DNA from: Pirellulales bacterium
GTDB taxonomy: Bacteria > Planctomycetota > Planctomycetia > Pirellulales > Thermoguttaceae
Assembly: GCA_030617125.1 (NCBI GenBank)
Contig: JAUWWA010000073.1
Span: 1 to 7,651 of the forward strand
Direction: 5' to 3'
DNA: 7,651 nt
Shown here: piece after piece, positions 1 to 6,828 of the stretch
Numbering within the stretch: the stretch's first letter is position 1
Layout of the letters: each line of letters begins with the position of its first letter
Made by a program: the position numbers and the translations under genes
Notes under the pieces: generated by a model
Told to the model about the DNA's origin: nothing
The model's input: only the letters and a program-made list of their open reading frames with translations
Databases searched by the model: none

Positions 1-67
1 CGCCAAGCTGATTTTGAGGCTTCTTCGCGGGCATAACAGCCCGGACGGAACCCCCGCATGGCTGCGA

Positions 68-84
68 TGCTGCGATGTGCAGCA
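68..84. other. Small hairpin upstream of argH
   Basis: TGCTGC (68-73) and GCAGCA (79-84) form a perfect 6-bp stem with a 5-base loop. The left arm overlaps two tandem copies of GCTGCGAT (61-76). No T run follows, so it is not a standard terminator. It could be part of the argH leader or a remnant of the upstream region; no function is claimed. Nothing else recognisable lies in 1-202. Confidence 0.3.
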
Positions 85-202
85 CCATTCAGCCCCGTGT
101 CACGCGAACGGTGTCCGCTCGTTGACAGTTCCCCCCCGCCCAATGAGAGGAGATAGGTTGAGGTTCTTCAAGGTTTTTCCGCTTTGTTCTTGGGGATTTC
201 GC

Positions 203-1597
203 ATGGCTGAGAAGGCATGGAGTGGTGTGTTCGATGAGGCGACGGATCGCCGGGTGGAGGAGTTCACCCAGAGCGTGAGCTTCGACCGCCGGCTCTATGC
301 GCATGATATCCGCGCGTCGATCGCCCATGCCCAAATGCTCGCCAAAGTCGGGCTCATCTCCCAGGACGAGTGCCGACAGATCGAGCGGGCCCTGGAGGAA
401 ATCCGCCTGGAAATTGAACAAGACAAGTTCCCCTTCCGCAGTGAGTTAGAGGATATCCACATGCACGTCGAGCGGGCGCTGATCGAGCGGATCGGCGACG
501 TCGGGCGAAAACTCCACACCGCCCGCAGCCGAAACGACCAGGTCGCCACCGACATGCGGCTCTGGGTCCGGGAAGCGATAGACCGAATCGATCAGCGGCT
601 GATCGACTTGCAGCGTGCATTCGTGGGCCGCTGCCAGGGCGATGCCGGGGTGATCCTGCCGGGCTACACGCACCTGCGTCGGGCGCAGCCGGTGCTGGCC
701 GCCCACTGTTGGCTGGCGTACTGCGAGAAGTTCCAGCGCGACCGCGAGCGGCTGGCTGATTGTCGCCGCCGGGCGAACGTGTCGAGCCTGGGCGCCGCCG
801 CGCTGGTCGGGACGAGTCTGCCGATCGACCGCGAGGACGTCGCTAAGCGGCTGGGTTTCGACGGTGTTGCGGCCAACAGTCTCGACGTATCGAGCGATCG
901 TGATTTCATCATCGAGTTTGCGTTCGTGCTCGCGCTAGTCGCCGAGCACCTGAGCACCTGGGCCGAGGAGTGGATCCTCTGGTCGACGATCGAGTTCAAC
1001 GTCATCAAGCTTCCCGAAGCGTTTTGCACCGGCTCGTCGATCATGCCGCAGAAAATCAACCCGGACGTGCTGGAGTTGATCCGCGGAAAGACGGCCCGAG
1101 TGGTCGGCAACCTGCAAACGCTGCTGGTGCTCGTCAAGGGCTTGCCGCCGGCGTACAACCGCGACCTTCAGGAAGACAAGCAGCCGCTGTTCGACTCGTT
1201 CGACACGGTGGCCGCGTCGCTCGAACTGGCCGCACCGCTGGTGGCCGGCATTGAGTTGAATCGCGAGGGGATTGCCGAACGGCTCGACCGGGGCCATCTC
1301 GACGCGACAACGCTGATGGAATACCTGATCGGCCGCGGCATTCCGCAACGAACTGCTCACGGCCTGGTCGGCCGGCTTGTGCGCAAGGCGCTCGATCGCG
1401 GCGTGCGGCTGGCGGACTTGGCAATCGAGGATTTCAAGGAAGCACACGCCGACTTGGACGAAGGTGTTTACGACGTCCTTGGCGTGGAAAATGCCGTTGC
1501 CGCCATGACCAGTTACGCTTCCACCGGACCGGAACAAGTGAAGCAACAAGTGGAGTGTTGGAAAGAACGTCTAATCGCGGTCGGCGAGAATGTTTAG
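203..1597 (+). CDS. argH: Argininosuccinate lyase
   Basis: This cytoplasmic enzyme cleaves argininosuccinate to arginine and fumarate, the final step of arginine biosynthesis. The 464-residue product is close to the usual family length (about 460). Seen in sequence: the substrate-binding HTARSRNDQ block (residues 105-113), the GYTH block with its catalytic-region histidine (154-157), and the fumarase/lyase signature [12 protein letters not shown] (277-288), whose serine pair 278-279 sits on the flexible catalytic loop. The C-terminal block [10 protein letters not shown] is also typical of ArgH. The frame is open from position 14, but ATG 203 gives [10 protein letters not shown], which matches the usual ArgH N terminus; the earlier stretch is unlike any ArgH. 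There is no good Shine-Dalgarno sequence directly before ATG 203; an AGAGGAGA lies about 50 bases upstream and would instead suit the in-frame TTG at 158. Two departures from the commonest motifs are R159 (usually Q, as THLQ) and I285 (often K, as QKKN). Confidence 0.97.
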   Translation: MAEKAWSGVFDEATDRRVEEFTQSVSFDRRLYAHDIRASIAHAQMLAKVGLISQDECRQIERALEEIRLEIEQDKFPFRSELEDIHMHVERALIERIGDVGRKLHTARSRNDQVATDMRLWVREAIDRIDQRLIDLQRAFVGRCQGDAGVILPGYTHLRRAQPVLAAHCWLAYCEKFQRDRERLADCRRRANVSSLGAAALVGTSLPIDREDVAKRLGFDGVAANSLDVSSDRDFIIEFAFVLALVAEHLSTWAEEWILWSTIEFNVIKLPEAFCTGSSIMPQKINPDVLELIRGKTARVVGNLQTLLVLVKGLPPAYNRDLQEDKQPLFDSFDTVAASLELAAPLVAGIELNREGIAERLDRGHLDATTLMEYLIGRGIPQRTAHGLVGRLVRKALDRGVRLADLAIEDFKEAHADLDEGVYDVLGVENAVAAMTSYASTGPEQVKQQVECWKERLIAVGENV

Positions 1598-1600
1598 CGG

Positions 1601-1618
1601 TCGCCGCCACGGCGGCGA
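1601..1618. other. GC-rich hairpin between argH and the HEAT gene
   Basis: TCGCCGCC (1601-1608) and GGCGGCGA (1611-1618) form a perfect 8-bp inverted repeat with a 2-base centre (in RNA, more likely 7 bp with a 4-base loop). It starts three bases after the argH stop and its last base is the first A of AAGGAGA (1618-1624). There is no T run, so it is either an atypical terminator or an RNA structure in an argH-HEAT transcript that protects the argH 3' end or affects loading at the next gene. The stem is visible; the role is inferred. Confidence 0.45.
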
Positions 1619-1645
1619 AGGAGACCTACAACCAAGAGACCCACC

Positions 1646-3862
1646 ATGAACACCCGATTCCGAACGACATTCTGGTTGTGGACCGCAGTCGTGGCAGCGC
1701 TGATCGGTACAAGGGCTTGGGCCCAGCCGCCCAGTTCGGACGACGTCCTGGAGCCGGAAAGCCCGGCCGTGCTGGCGATCTTGGAGACGAACCCGAGCAC
1801 GCCGGCGGAGTATGCCCGGGCGGCGTCGATCCTGGCCGGCCTGCAAAGGCCGAAGTTGGCCAAGGACTTTCTTCGCCGGCTTATCGCTGCTAAACTCACG
1901 CAACCGCAGTTCGTCCGCCTGGCCGAGCAGTGCGACATGTCGATGTTCACCGGCATGGCCTCGCGCAAGGAGTTGCTGCCCGAAGGAAAACAAGTCGCCG
2001 ACGCCATCCTTCGCGCGGTCAACCGGAAGCTGCAAGATCCCGAGCGGATCGCCAGACTGATCGAGCAGCTTGGCGACCCGTCGATCAACGTGCGGGCCGC
2101 GGCGCTCGGCGACCTGGGGAAAGCGGGTGCGGCGGCCGTTGGGCCGCTGGCGGCCGTGTTGGCCAATCCGGCCCGATCGGCCGAGCACCCCAACGTGCGA
2201 GCCGTCCTGGTGCGCATGGGCTCGCAGGCGGTCGGGCCGCTGCTGGCGATTCTCGACGAGGCCGATCCTCCATTGACGATCCAGGCAATCCTGATGCTGC
2301 GAGAGATGAAGGCTCGCGACGTCTCGATTTACCTTCTGAAACCGTACGCGTCGGCGGCAAGCGACCCGAGAGTGCGTGCCGCCGCCGGCGCCGCACTGAC
2401 GCGGCTGGTCGGCCGGGCGCCGACGCAGCGCGAAGCGGCCCGGTTGTTAGCCGATCGCGCCAAAGACTACTTCGACCGTCGACGACCCGTCGACGGCGTG
2501 GTCGACGGCATGGTCGACGGCAACGTGGAGACGTGGAGTTGGGATGCGGGCAAGCATCAATGCACCTCAAAGAGTGTCTCGGCAGCCCGTGCGGCGCGGA
2601 CGCTGGCCGCCCGACTGGCCCGCGAAGCCCACGCCCTCGACCCGGATGACCCGCCAACGCGGCTCCTCTACCTGACGACCCTGTTGGAAGCGGCCGTCTA
2701 CGAAAACGGGCTGGGCAAACCGTTGAAGCAAGACAAGGGCACGCCGCTTGCCGAAGCTGCCGCGCGGGGCATCGCCGTGATCGAGGAGGTGTTGGAACAC
2801 GCCATGGCCGGCGGCCACCCCGCGGCGGCCACCGCGGCCGCGCATATTCTCGGCGAAATCGGGACGGCCGAAGCGTTGCTCCATCGCGGAGCACGGCCGA
2901 CGCCGTTGGTTCGGGCCGCCCGGCATGCCGACCGGCGGTTACGCATCGCGGCGCTGGAGGCGATCGTACGGCTACAGCCGGCGGGCCGGTTCCCCGGTTC
3001 GAGCTATGTGTCGCAGTCGTTGGGATTCTTTGCGGCATCCGGCGGCACGCGGAAGGCTTTGGTGGCCGGACCGATCACCAAAGTCTCGCACAAATTGGCT
3101 GGCATGTTAGCCGGCATGGGATATGCAGTGGATACGGCGACCACCGGCCGCACAGTGCTCCGTCTGGCAACCAGTTCGGCGGACTACGAACTCGCATTGA
3201 TCGACGTCGCCATCGACCGCTCGCCGGCCAGCCTGCTGTTGCAGCAATTACATCACGACTACCGCAGCGCGGATCTGCGCGTGGGGCTGATCGCGAGAAG
3301 TGGTTACCTGGATCGCGCCCAGCGGATTGCCGATGGCGACCCACTGACGATGGCCTTCTCGCGACCGTACGACACCGAGTCGGCGGCCTGGCAGCTTGAG
3401 CGGTTGGCCACGTTGGCGCCCGATCAGTTTGTCGACCATGCCGAGCGCCAGCGTCAGGCAGGCGAGGCGCTGGGGCACCTGGCCAACCTGAGTGAATCGT
3501 CGGGCGAGGTGTACGACGTGTTTCGTCTGCAAGAGCCGATCCTGACGGCCCTGTACGCACCCAAGCTGAGCACCAAGGCGACCGCCGTGGTGGGGAACAT
3601 CGCCACGCCGGAAAGTCAGCGGGCGCTGGTCGAGTTGTCCAGCCGCTTCACCCAGCCGCTCGAGGCGCGCACGGCCGCCGTCGAGGCGCTTCGGCGCAAC
3701 ATCGAGAAGAGCGGCATCCTGCTCGACAGCTCCGAGATCGTTCGCCAGTATGACCGCTACAATCAGAGCAAAAACCTGGACGCTTCGACCCAGCGGATCC
3801 TGGGACTGATCCTCGATTGCATCGAGGCACCCACGCAGGCCGTCAAAAGGAGTGGGCGGTAG
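1646..3862 (+). CDS. Exported HEAT-repeat protein with degenerate receiver-like domain
   Basis: The 738-residue product has no recognised specific function. A clear signal peptide (residues 1-26: basic start, hydrophobic core, AWA/Q cleavage) suggests export, so ATG 1646 is well supported. A possible AAGAG sits 7 bases upstream; a better AAGGAGA lies 21 bases away. Residues about 130-265 and 385-450 contain HEAT/PBS-lyase-type helical repeats, as in DPSINVRAAALGDLGKAGAAAVGPL, shown here only in part: DPSINVRAAALGDLGK. A short Gly/Asp repeat (282-293) and a W297-S-W-D300 motif precede a helical, TPR-like stretch. Residues about 470-590 follow the receiver-domain pattern: beta strand KALVAG, GYAV, D520 in ALIDVAID, and SRP (572-574) where receivers have KP. 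The paired acidic residues are replaced by A474-G475 and the lysine by R573, so it is probably a non-phosphorylated pseudo-receiver. HEAT-like helices resume at about 605-700. The stop codon lies inside a heptamer repeat array. The gene follows argH by 48 bases and may share its transcript. Confidence 0.88.
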   Translation: MNTRFRTTFWLWTAVVAALIGTRAWAQPPSSDDVLEPESPAVLAILETNPSTPAEYARAASILAGLQRPKLAKDFLRRLIAAKLTQPQFVRLAEQCDMSMFTGMASRKELLPEGKQVADAILRAVNRKLQDPERIARLIEQLGDPSINVRAAALGDLGKAGAAAVGPLAAVLANPARSAEHPNVRAVLVRMGSQAVGPLLAILDEADPPLTIQAILMLREMKARDVSIYLLKPYASAASDPRVRAAAGAALTRLVGRAPTQREAARLLADRAKDYFDRRRPVDGVVDGMVDGNVETWSWDAGKHQCTSKSVSAARAARTLAARLAREAHALDPDDPPTRLLYLTTLLEAAVYENGLGKPLKQDKGTPLAEAAARGIAVIEEVLEHAMAGGHPAAATAAAHILGEIGTAEALLHRGARPTPLVRAARHADRRLRIAALEAIVRLQPAGRFPGSSYVSQSLGFFAASGGTRKALVAGPITKVSHKLAGMLAGMGYAVDTATTGRTVLRLATSSADYELALIDVAIDRSPASLLLQQLHHDYRSADLRVGLIARSGYLDRAQRIADGDPLTMAFSRPYDTESAAWQLERLATLAPDQFVDHAERQRQAGEALGHLANLSESSGEVYDVFRLQEPILTALYAPKLSTKATAVVGNIATPESQRALVELSSRFTQPLEARTAAVEALRRNIEKSGILLDSSEIVRQYDRYNQSKNLDASTQRILGLILDCIEAPTQAVKRSGR
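2489..2524 (+). repeat. Three tandem 12-base repeats inside the HEAT gene
   Basis: GTCGACGGCGTG, GTCGACGGCATG and GTCGACGGCAAC follow each other directly (2489-2500, 2501-2512, 2513-2524). They encode VDGV-VDGM-VDGN (residues 282-293), a Gly/Asp-rich linker between the first HEAT block and the WSWD region. The unit is a multiple of three, so copy-number changes by slippage would alter linker length without breaking the frame. Aspartates every four residues could bind a cation, but they do not match the DxDxDG loop of EF-hand or dockerin motifs. Confidence 0.8.
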
Positions 3863-3906
3863 ACAGTGGATCGTGGGCAGTGGGTAGTGGATCGTGGACA
3901 GTGGGT
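3851..3906 (+). repeat. Heptamer repeat array (AGTGGRY), copy A
   Basis: Eight consecutive 7-base units in strict register: AGTGGGC, GGTAGAC, AGTGGAT, CGTGGGC, AGTGGGT, AGTGGAT, CGTGGAC, AGTGGGT. Units 3-5 and 6-8 form a 21-base higher-order duplication with two differences. The array begins within the last codons of the HEAT gene, and the TAG stop (3860-3862) lies in unit 2. The layout resembles the short tandemly repeated (STRR) heptamers described in filamentous cyanobacteria, although the unit differs. Read in frame it gives the spurious extension DRGQWVV twice ahead of the GH95 gene; its reverse strand gives a YPLSTIHYPL-type false protein. Confidence 0.85.
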
Positions 3907-3943
3907 AGTTCGACAACAACAGAAAAGGAGTTGGGTGTCTACT

Positions 3944-6265
3944 ATGAAAATGATTCCGCACATGTTGATGGTTATTTTGTGCGCGTCCGTCGTTTCGGCG
4001 GCGCCTGAAAAGGCCGACCTCGTTATCTGGGACAACCAGCCCGCCGCCAAGTGGGACGTGGCTTACCCGGTGGGGAACGGCCGCTTAGGCGCCATGCCCT
4101 TCGGGAACTACCCCACCGAGAAGATTCTCATTAACGAGGAAACGATCTGGGCCAAACGCGGCGGTTTCGGCATGCCGAAAGACAGCCACAAGCATCTCAA
4201 GAAAGTCAGAGAACTCGAAGCCGCCGGGGGTTTCAGAGGGGCCGATGCGTATTTCCAAAAACACCTTCAGAATGGAATGAACCCCTGTAGTTACCAGCTC
4301 CTCGGTTGGCTGCACCTGGAGTACCAGGACACCACTTCTGTGAAACAGATCCACAGAGAACTGGACCTGAAAACCAGTATTGCGAAGAACGTCTACCTGC
4401 TTGACGATGGGACAGAAATCACCCAAAAGGTCTTCGCCAGCGCTCCGGATGATGTGGTCGTGGTGATGATCTCGGCTAACAGGGAAATCAGCGTCAAGGT
4501 ATCCCTCGACAAGGGTAACATCGAAAATGGCGACATCGTCAAGACAGGCGCCGGTTCTGGAAAGGATGCCACCCGGTACGTCGGGCGCGTCCGCACGTTT
4601 CCCACCAACAAGACCGGGCCAGTTGGCGGCGCTCTGGAAATCAAGGGCTGCAAGGAAATGGCGGTTTACCTGTCCGCGACAACGGATTTCGACCGGAAGA
4701 ACAGCCAGGCGATGCTGCCGGACGGCTGGCAGGCCAAAGCAATTCGCGACCTGGATCATCTTAAGGAAAAATCTCCGGACGATGTCGAAAATGCGGCGGT
4801 CCAGGACCATCAGCTGTACATGGGGCGGCTGGATGTCGACTTCGGGCAGTCAGCGGAAGACGTGCTGGTTCTGCCGACCAGAGATCGCCTGAACCGGATC
4901 AAGGAGGGAAAGACCGACGACCCTGATCTGATCGAAACTTATTTCCAGTTCGGGCGGTACCTGCTGATCGCCTCTTCCAGGCCCGGTTGTTTCCCGGCAA
5001 ACCTGCAGGGAGTGTGGAACCCGCACATGTCTGCGCCATGGGGTTCCGACTATCACCTGAACATCAACATCCAGATGAATTACTGGCCCGTGGAAACGAC
5101 GAACCTGCCCGAAACGCACCACCCCTTGTTCGATCTGATTCGCTTTTTCCAGCCGAACGGTAAGGAGATGGCTCGAAGGCTCGGAATGAAAGGCTGGTGC
5201 ATGGGTCATGCAACCGACATCTGGGGCCACGCCCAAATCATGAGCCGGACTGCCTTTTGGGGCGGATCTTTCTTTGGCGGACAGAGGATGACCTTTCATA
5301 TCCTCGAGCACTCCCGGTTCAACCGAGACAAAGAGTTTCTCGCGCAGAACTGGGACATCCTCACGGCGTCCGCCGAGTTCGTGGAGTCCTGGCTGATCCC
5401 CGGACCCGAGAACGGGCAACTCATGTCCCGGCCGTCCTGTTCGCCGGAGAATTCGTTCACGTACAAAAACGAGGCCGGTGAGGGCATACATGCTGCCCTT
5501 TCCGCCGGCAACACATTCGACCAGTTCATGATCCTACAGGTGCTCAATGATTATGTCGAAGCGGCGGAGGCCCTCGGGAAACAGAACGATCCGTTTGTGA
5601 AGAAGATCAAGGAAACTATACCCAAAGTGTACCGGCCCCGAATCGCCGAAGACGGTCGCTTGATGGAATGGAGATTGCCATTCATGGAAAGGGAGCCCGG
5701 CCATCGGCATATCTCGCACGTGATTGGCGCGTATCCCGGCAACCAGATCAATCTCGACGGCGACCCCGAGATGCGTGCGGCGGTGATGAAGTCCATCGAA
5801 GGACGACTCCAGCGGGGCGGCGCCGGAGCCGGCTGGAGCCGCGCCTGGACGATCGGTATGTTTGCCCGGCTTTCGGATTCCGAGCGGGCCTACGAGAACC
5901 TGATCGCTATCCTTAAGAGGTCAACTCTCGAAAACCTGTGGAACCACCCGCCGTATCAGATCGACGGCAATTTCGGCGCCACCGCGGCTGTGGCCGAAAT
6001 GCTCCTGCACAGCCACAACGACGAGATCAAGCTCCTGCCCGCCCTGCCAAGTCAATGGCCCGACGGCCATGTCCGTGGCCTGCGGGCGAGGGGCGACTAC
6101 ACCGTGGACATCCGTTGGAAAAACGGGGAGCTGACTAGGACTTCGGTGCATGCGGGCGAGAAGGCCCCCGATGCGATCCGCGTGGTTTACAACGACCAGG
6201 CCGTGGAAATACTCATCAAAGCGGGCAGGACCATTTCCCTCTCACAAAAGGATTTCTTGAAGTAA
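3944..6265 (+). CDS. Secreted GH95-family alpha-L-fucosidase
   Basis: This glycoside hydrolase probably removes terminal alpha-L-fucose (typically alpha-1,2-linked) from glycans outside the cytoplasm; some GH95 members prefer alpha-L-galactosides. The 773-residue product has a signal peptide (1-19 or 1-20, VVSAA) and no lipobox. The N-terminal beta domain starts with W29-D-N-Q-P-A and has the family block GNGRLGAM (44-51). The helical catalytic barrel carries NLQGVWNP, HLNINIQMNYWP with N373 and N375, SCSPEN with E502, HRHISH (587-592), GWSRAW (630-635) and QIDGNFG with D674. By comparison with Bifidobacterium AfcA, E502 is the general acid and N375 with D674 activate water; all are present. 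A C-terminal beta domain follows. ATG 3944 is chosen because it begins the signal peptide; AAAAGGAG ends 13 bases upstream. The in-frame GTG at 3866 lies in repeats. Base composition is less GC-rich than in the HEAT gene, and no transporter or other sugar gene is adjacent, which suggests separate acquisition. Confidence 0.95.
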   Translation: MKMIPHMLMVILCASVVSAAPEKADLVIWDNQPAAKWDVAYPVGNGRLGAMPFGNYPTEKILINEETIWAKRGGFGMPKDSHKHLKKVRELEAAGGFRGADAYFQKHLQNGMNPCSYQLLGWLHLEYQDTTSVKQIHRELDLKTSIAKNVYLLDDGTEITQKVFASAPDDVVVVMISANREISVKVSLDKGNIENGDIVKTGAGSGKDATRYVGRVRTFPTNKTGPVGGALEIKGCKEMAVYLSATTDFDRKNSQAMLPDGWQAKAIRDLDHLKEKSPDDVENAAVQDHQLYMGRLDVDFGQSAEDVLVLPTRDRLNRIKEGKTDDPDLIETYFQFGRYLLIASSRPGCFPANLQGVWNPHMSAPWGSDYHLNINIQMNYWPVETTNLPETHHPLFDLIRFFQPNGKEMARRLGMKGWCMGHATDIWGHAQIMSRTAFWGGSFFGGQRMTFHILEHSRFNRDKEFLAQNWDILTASAEFVESWLIPGPENGQLMSRPSCSPENSFTYKNEAGEGIHAALSAGNTFDQFMILQVLNDYVEAAEALGKQNDPFVKKIKETIPKVYRPRIAEDGRLMEWRLPFMEREPGHRHISHVIGAYPGNQINLDGDPEMRAAVMKSIEGRLQRGGAGAGWSRAWTIGMFARLSDSERAYENLIAILKRSTLENLWNHPPYQIDGNFGATAAVAEMLLHSHNDEIKLLPALPSQWPDGHVRGLRARGDYTVDIRWKNGELTRTSVHAGEKAPDAIRVVYNDQAVEILIKAGRTISLSQKDFLK

Positions 6266-6328
6266 TCCTGCTTTGGCCCCCAGAAACTGGACCATTGCGG
6301 ACGTTAATTTTCCCGGTTCCAAGGAATA

Positions 6329-6437
6329 CCTTGTGTCCTACGCCCGTTGGACAGGGCAGTTTCGCCGCAAGATGCAGTAGACGCCCGGCCTTCTGAGCAC
6401 AACATGTAGTGGTCTGCAACTGGCGTAGGACACAAGG
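6329..6437. repeat. 109-base MITE-like element with 21-base terminal inverted repeats
   Basis: CCTTGTGTCCTACGCC (6329-6344) is the exact reverse complement of GGCGTAGGACACAAGG (6422-6437). After one mismatch (C6345 against T6421) pairing continues for four more bases, GTTG with CAAC, giving arms 6329-6349 and 6417-6437 with 20 of 21 paired. The 67-base interior has no meaningful reading frame. A short, non-coding unit with long terminal inverted repeats suggests a miniature inverted-repeat transposable element or the deleted remnant of an insertion sequence. No target-site duplication is evident at the edges (AATA left, AAAG right). As RNA it would form a strong long-loop hairpin 63 bases after the GH95 stop and might protect that 3' end. 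Confidence 0.65.
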
Positions 6438-6525
6438 AAAGAAATAGAGAGTCGAACAAAACAATTCACCTTATTGTCGCTATCGCGTCAAGAGGTGATT
6501 GTGGACGTTCTACAGCATCACTTTA

Positions 6526-6612
6526 GGCGTTTAGCCGGCGGGCTTGCCCGCCGGGTGGCTGGGCTTGGTTCTCCTGCAATTCCACGGCGGGCAAGCCCGC
6601 CGGCTAAACGCC
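6526..6612. repeat. BIME-like double palindrome (REP-type element)
   Basis: Arms 6526-6553 and 6585-6612 are perfectly complementary over 28 bases around a 31-base centre. Each arm is itself a palindrome: 6535-6554 is CCGGCGGGC-TT-GCCCGCCGG and 6585-6602 is CGGCGGGC-AA-GCCCGCCG. The DNA or RNA can therefore form either one long hairpin or two small GC-rich ones. Two inverted copies of a palindromic unit with a TTTAG tail is the architecture of bacterial interspersed mosaic elements built from REP sequences and spread by RAYT (TnpA-REP) transposases. The structure is directly visible; the family and its mobilisation are inferred. It could also stop transcription from the left or act as an mRNA stabiliser. 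Confidence 0.75.
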
Positions 6613-6699
6613 GAATTGTCGTAACATAGTGTTGTGGTGCTAGCAAAGCTGATATACGGCCTGTCGTGGCTAATTTGGTAAAGTGATGGCTGTAGATAT

Positions 6700-6727
6700 A
6701 GTGGATAGCGGGTAGTGGGTAGTGAGC
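6700..6727 (+). repeat. Heptamer repeat array (AGTGGRY), copy B
   Basis: Four consecutive units, AGTGGAT, AGCGGGT, AGTGGGT and AGTGAGC, are in strict 7-base register. They share unit, phase and orientation with the eight-unit array at 3851-3906; the units AGTGGAT and AGTGGGT occur exactly in both. The two arrays bracket the GH95 gene. This copy lies 101 bases before the start of the sigma-54 activator, so it falls in that gene's leader or promoter region. Confidence 0.75.
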
Positions 6728-6828
6728 GGTTCCCGTACATCCTTCCCCCAGACCTCCGATTCCCAGACTCTGATCGCTTCCCCTGAACCCTTGTCAGCCG
6801 TTCGTTCCAACCGTATGATCCGTTGAGC

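Larger units (their letters stand above)
6266..6828. other. Repeat-rich gap between the GH95 gene and the sigma-54 activator
   Basis: No credible gene lies in these 563 bases; short - strand frames here have no recognisable domains and follow the palindromes. In order it holds a plain stretch (6266-6328), a 109-base terminal-inverted-repeat element (6329-6437), an A-rich plain stretch (6438-6513), an 87-base double palindrome (6526-6612), a short heptamer array (6700-6727) and a C-rich leader (6728-6828) in which CCCAGAC occurs twice (6747-6753 and 6762-6768). It must also contain the promoter of the downstream regulator, but no convincing -24/-12 or -35/-10 pair was found. Confidence 0.7.

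Noticed and set aside
122..127. TTGACA as a -35 box for argH
   Set aside because: No acceptable -10 hexamer occurs 16-18 bases downstream; that stretch is the AGAGGAGA purine run.
14..202. N-terminal extension of argH from the first in-frame start
   Set aside because: The 63 extra residues have no resemblance to ArgH, whereas ATG 203 begins a typical ArgH N terminus. TTG 158 behind AGAGGAGA remains a weak alternative adding only 15 residues.
3866..3943. N-terminal extension of the GH95 protein from GTG 3866
   Set aside because: It would translate the heptamer repeats (DRGQWVV twice) ahead of an intact signal peptide that starts at ATG 3944.
3248..3961. 237-residue - strand frame across the HEAT gene 3' end
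   Set aside because: It runs antisense to a well-supported gene and begins in the reverse strand of the heptamer array (YPLSTIHYPL-type low-complexity text), with no recognisable domain.
6273..6290. GGCCCCCAGAAACTGGACC as an insertion-sequence end
   Set aside because: It looks vaguely like a transposon terminus, but no matching inverted partner or transposase fragment is present in the window.
6662..6682. TGGC...TTGG as a sigma-54 -24/-12 promoter
   Set aside because: The spacing between the GG and the second element is about 7 bases instead of the required 10, and the GC dinucleotide is missing.
6675..6702. Possible promoter TTGGTA - 16 bases - TATAGT before the activator
   Set aside because: The -35 match is only 4 of 6 and the -10 overlaps the heptamer array, so it is not distinguishable from chance.
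6329..6727. CRISPR array or defence locus in the repeat-rich gap
   Set aside because: The repeats are inverted pairs and contiguous heptamers, not regularly spaced direct repeats with unique spacers, and there are no cas or other defence genes.
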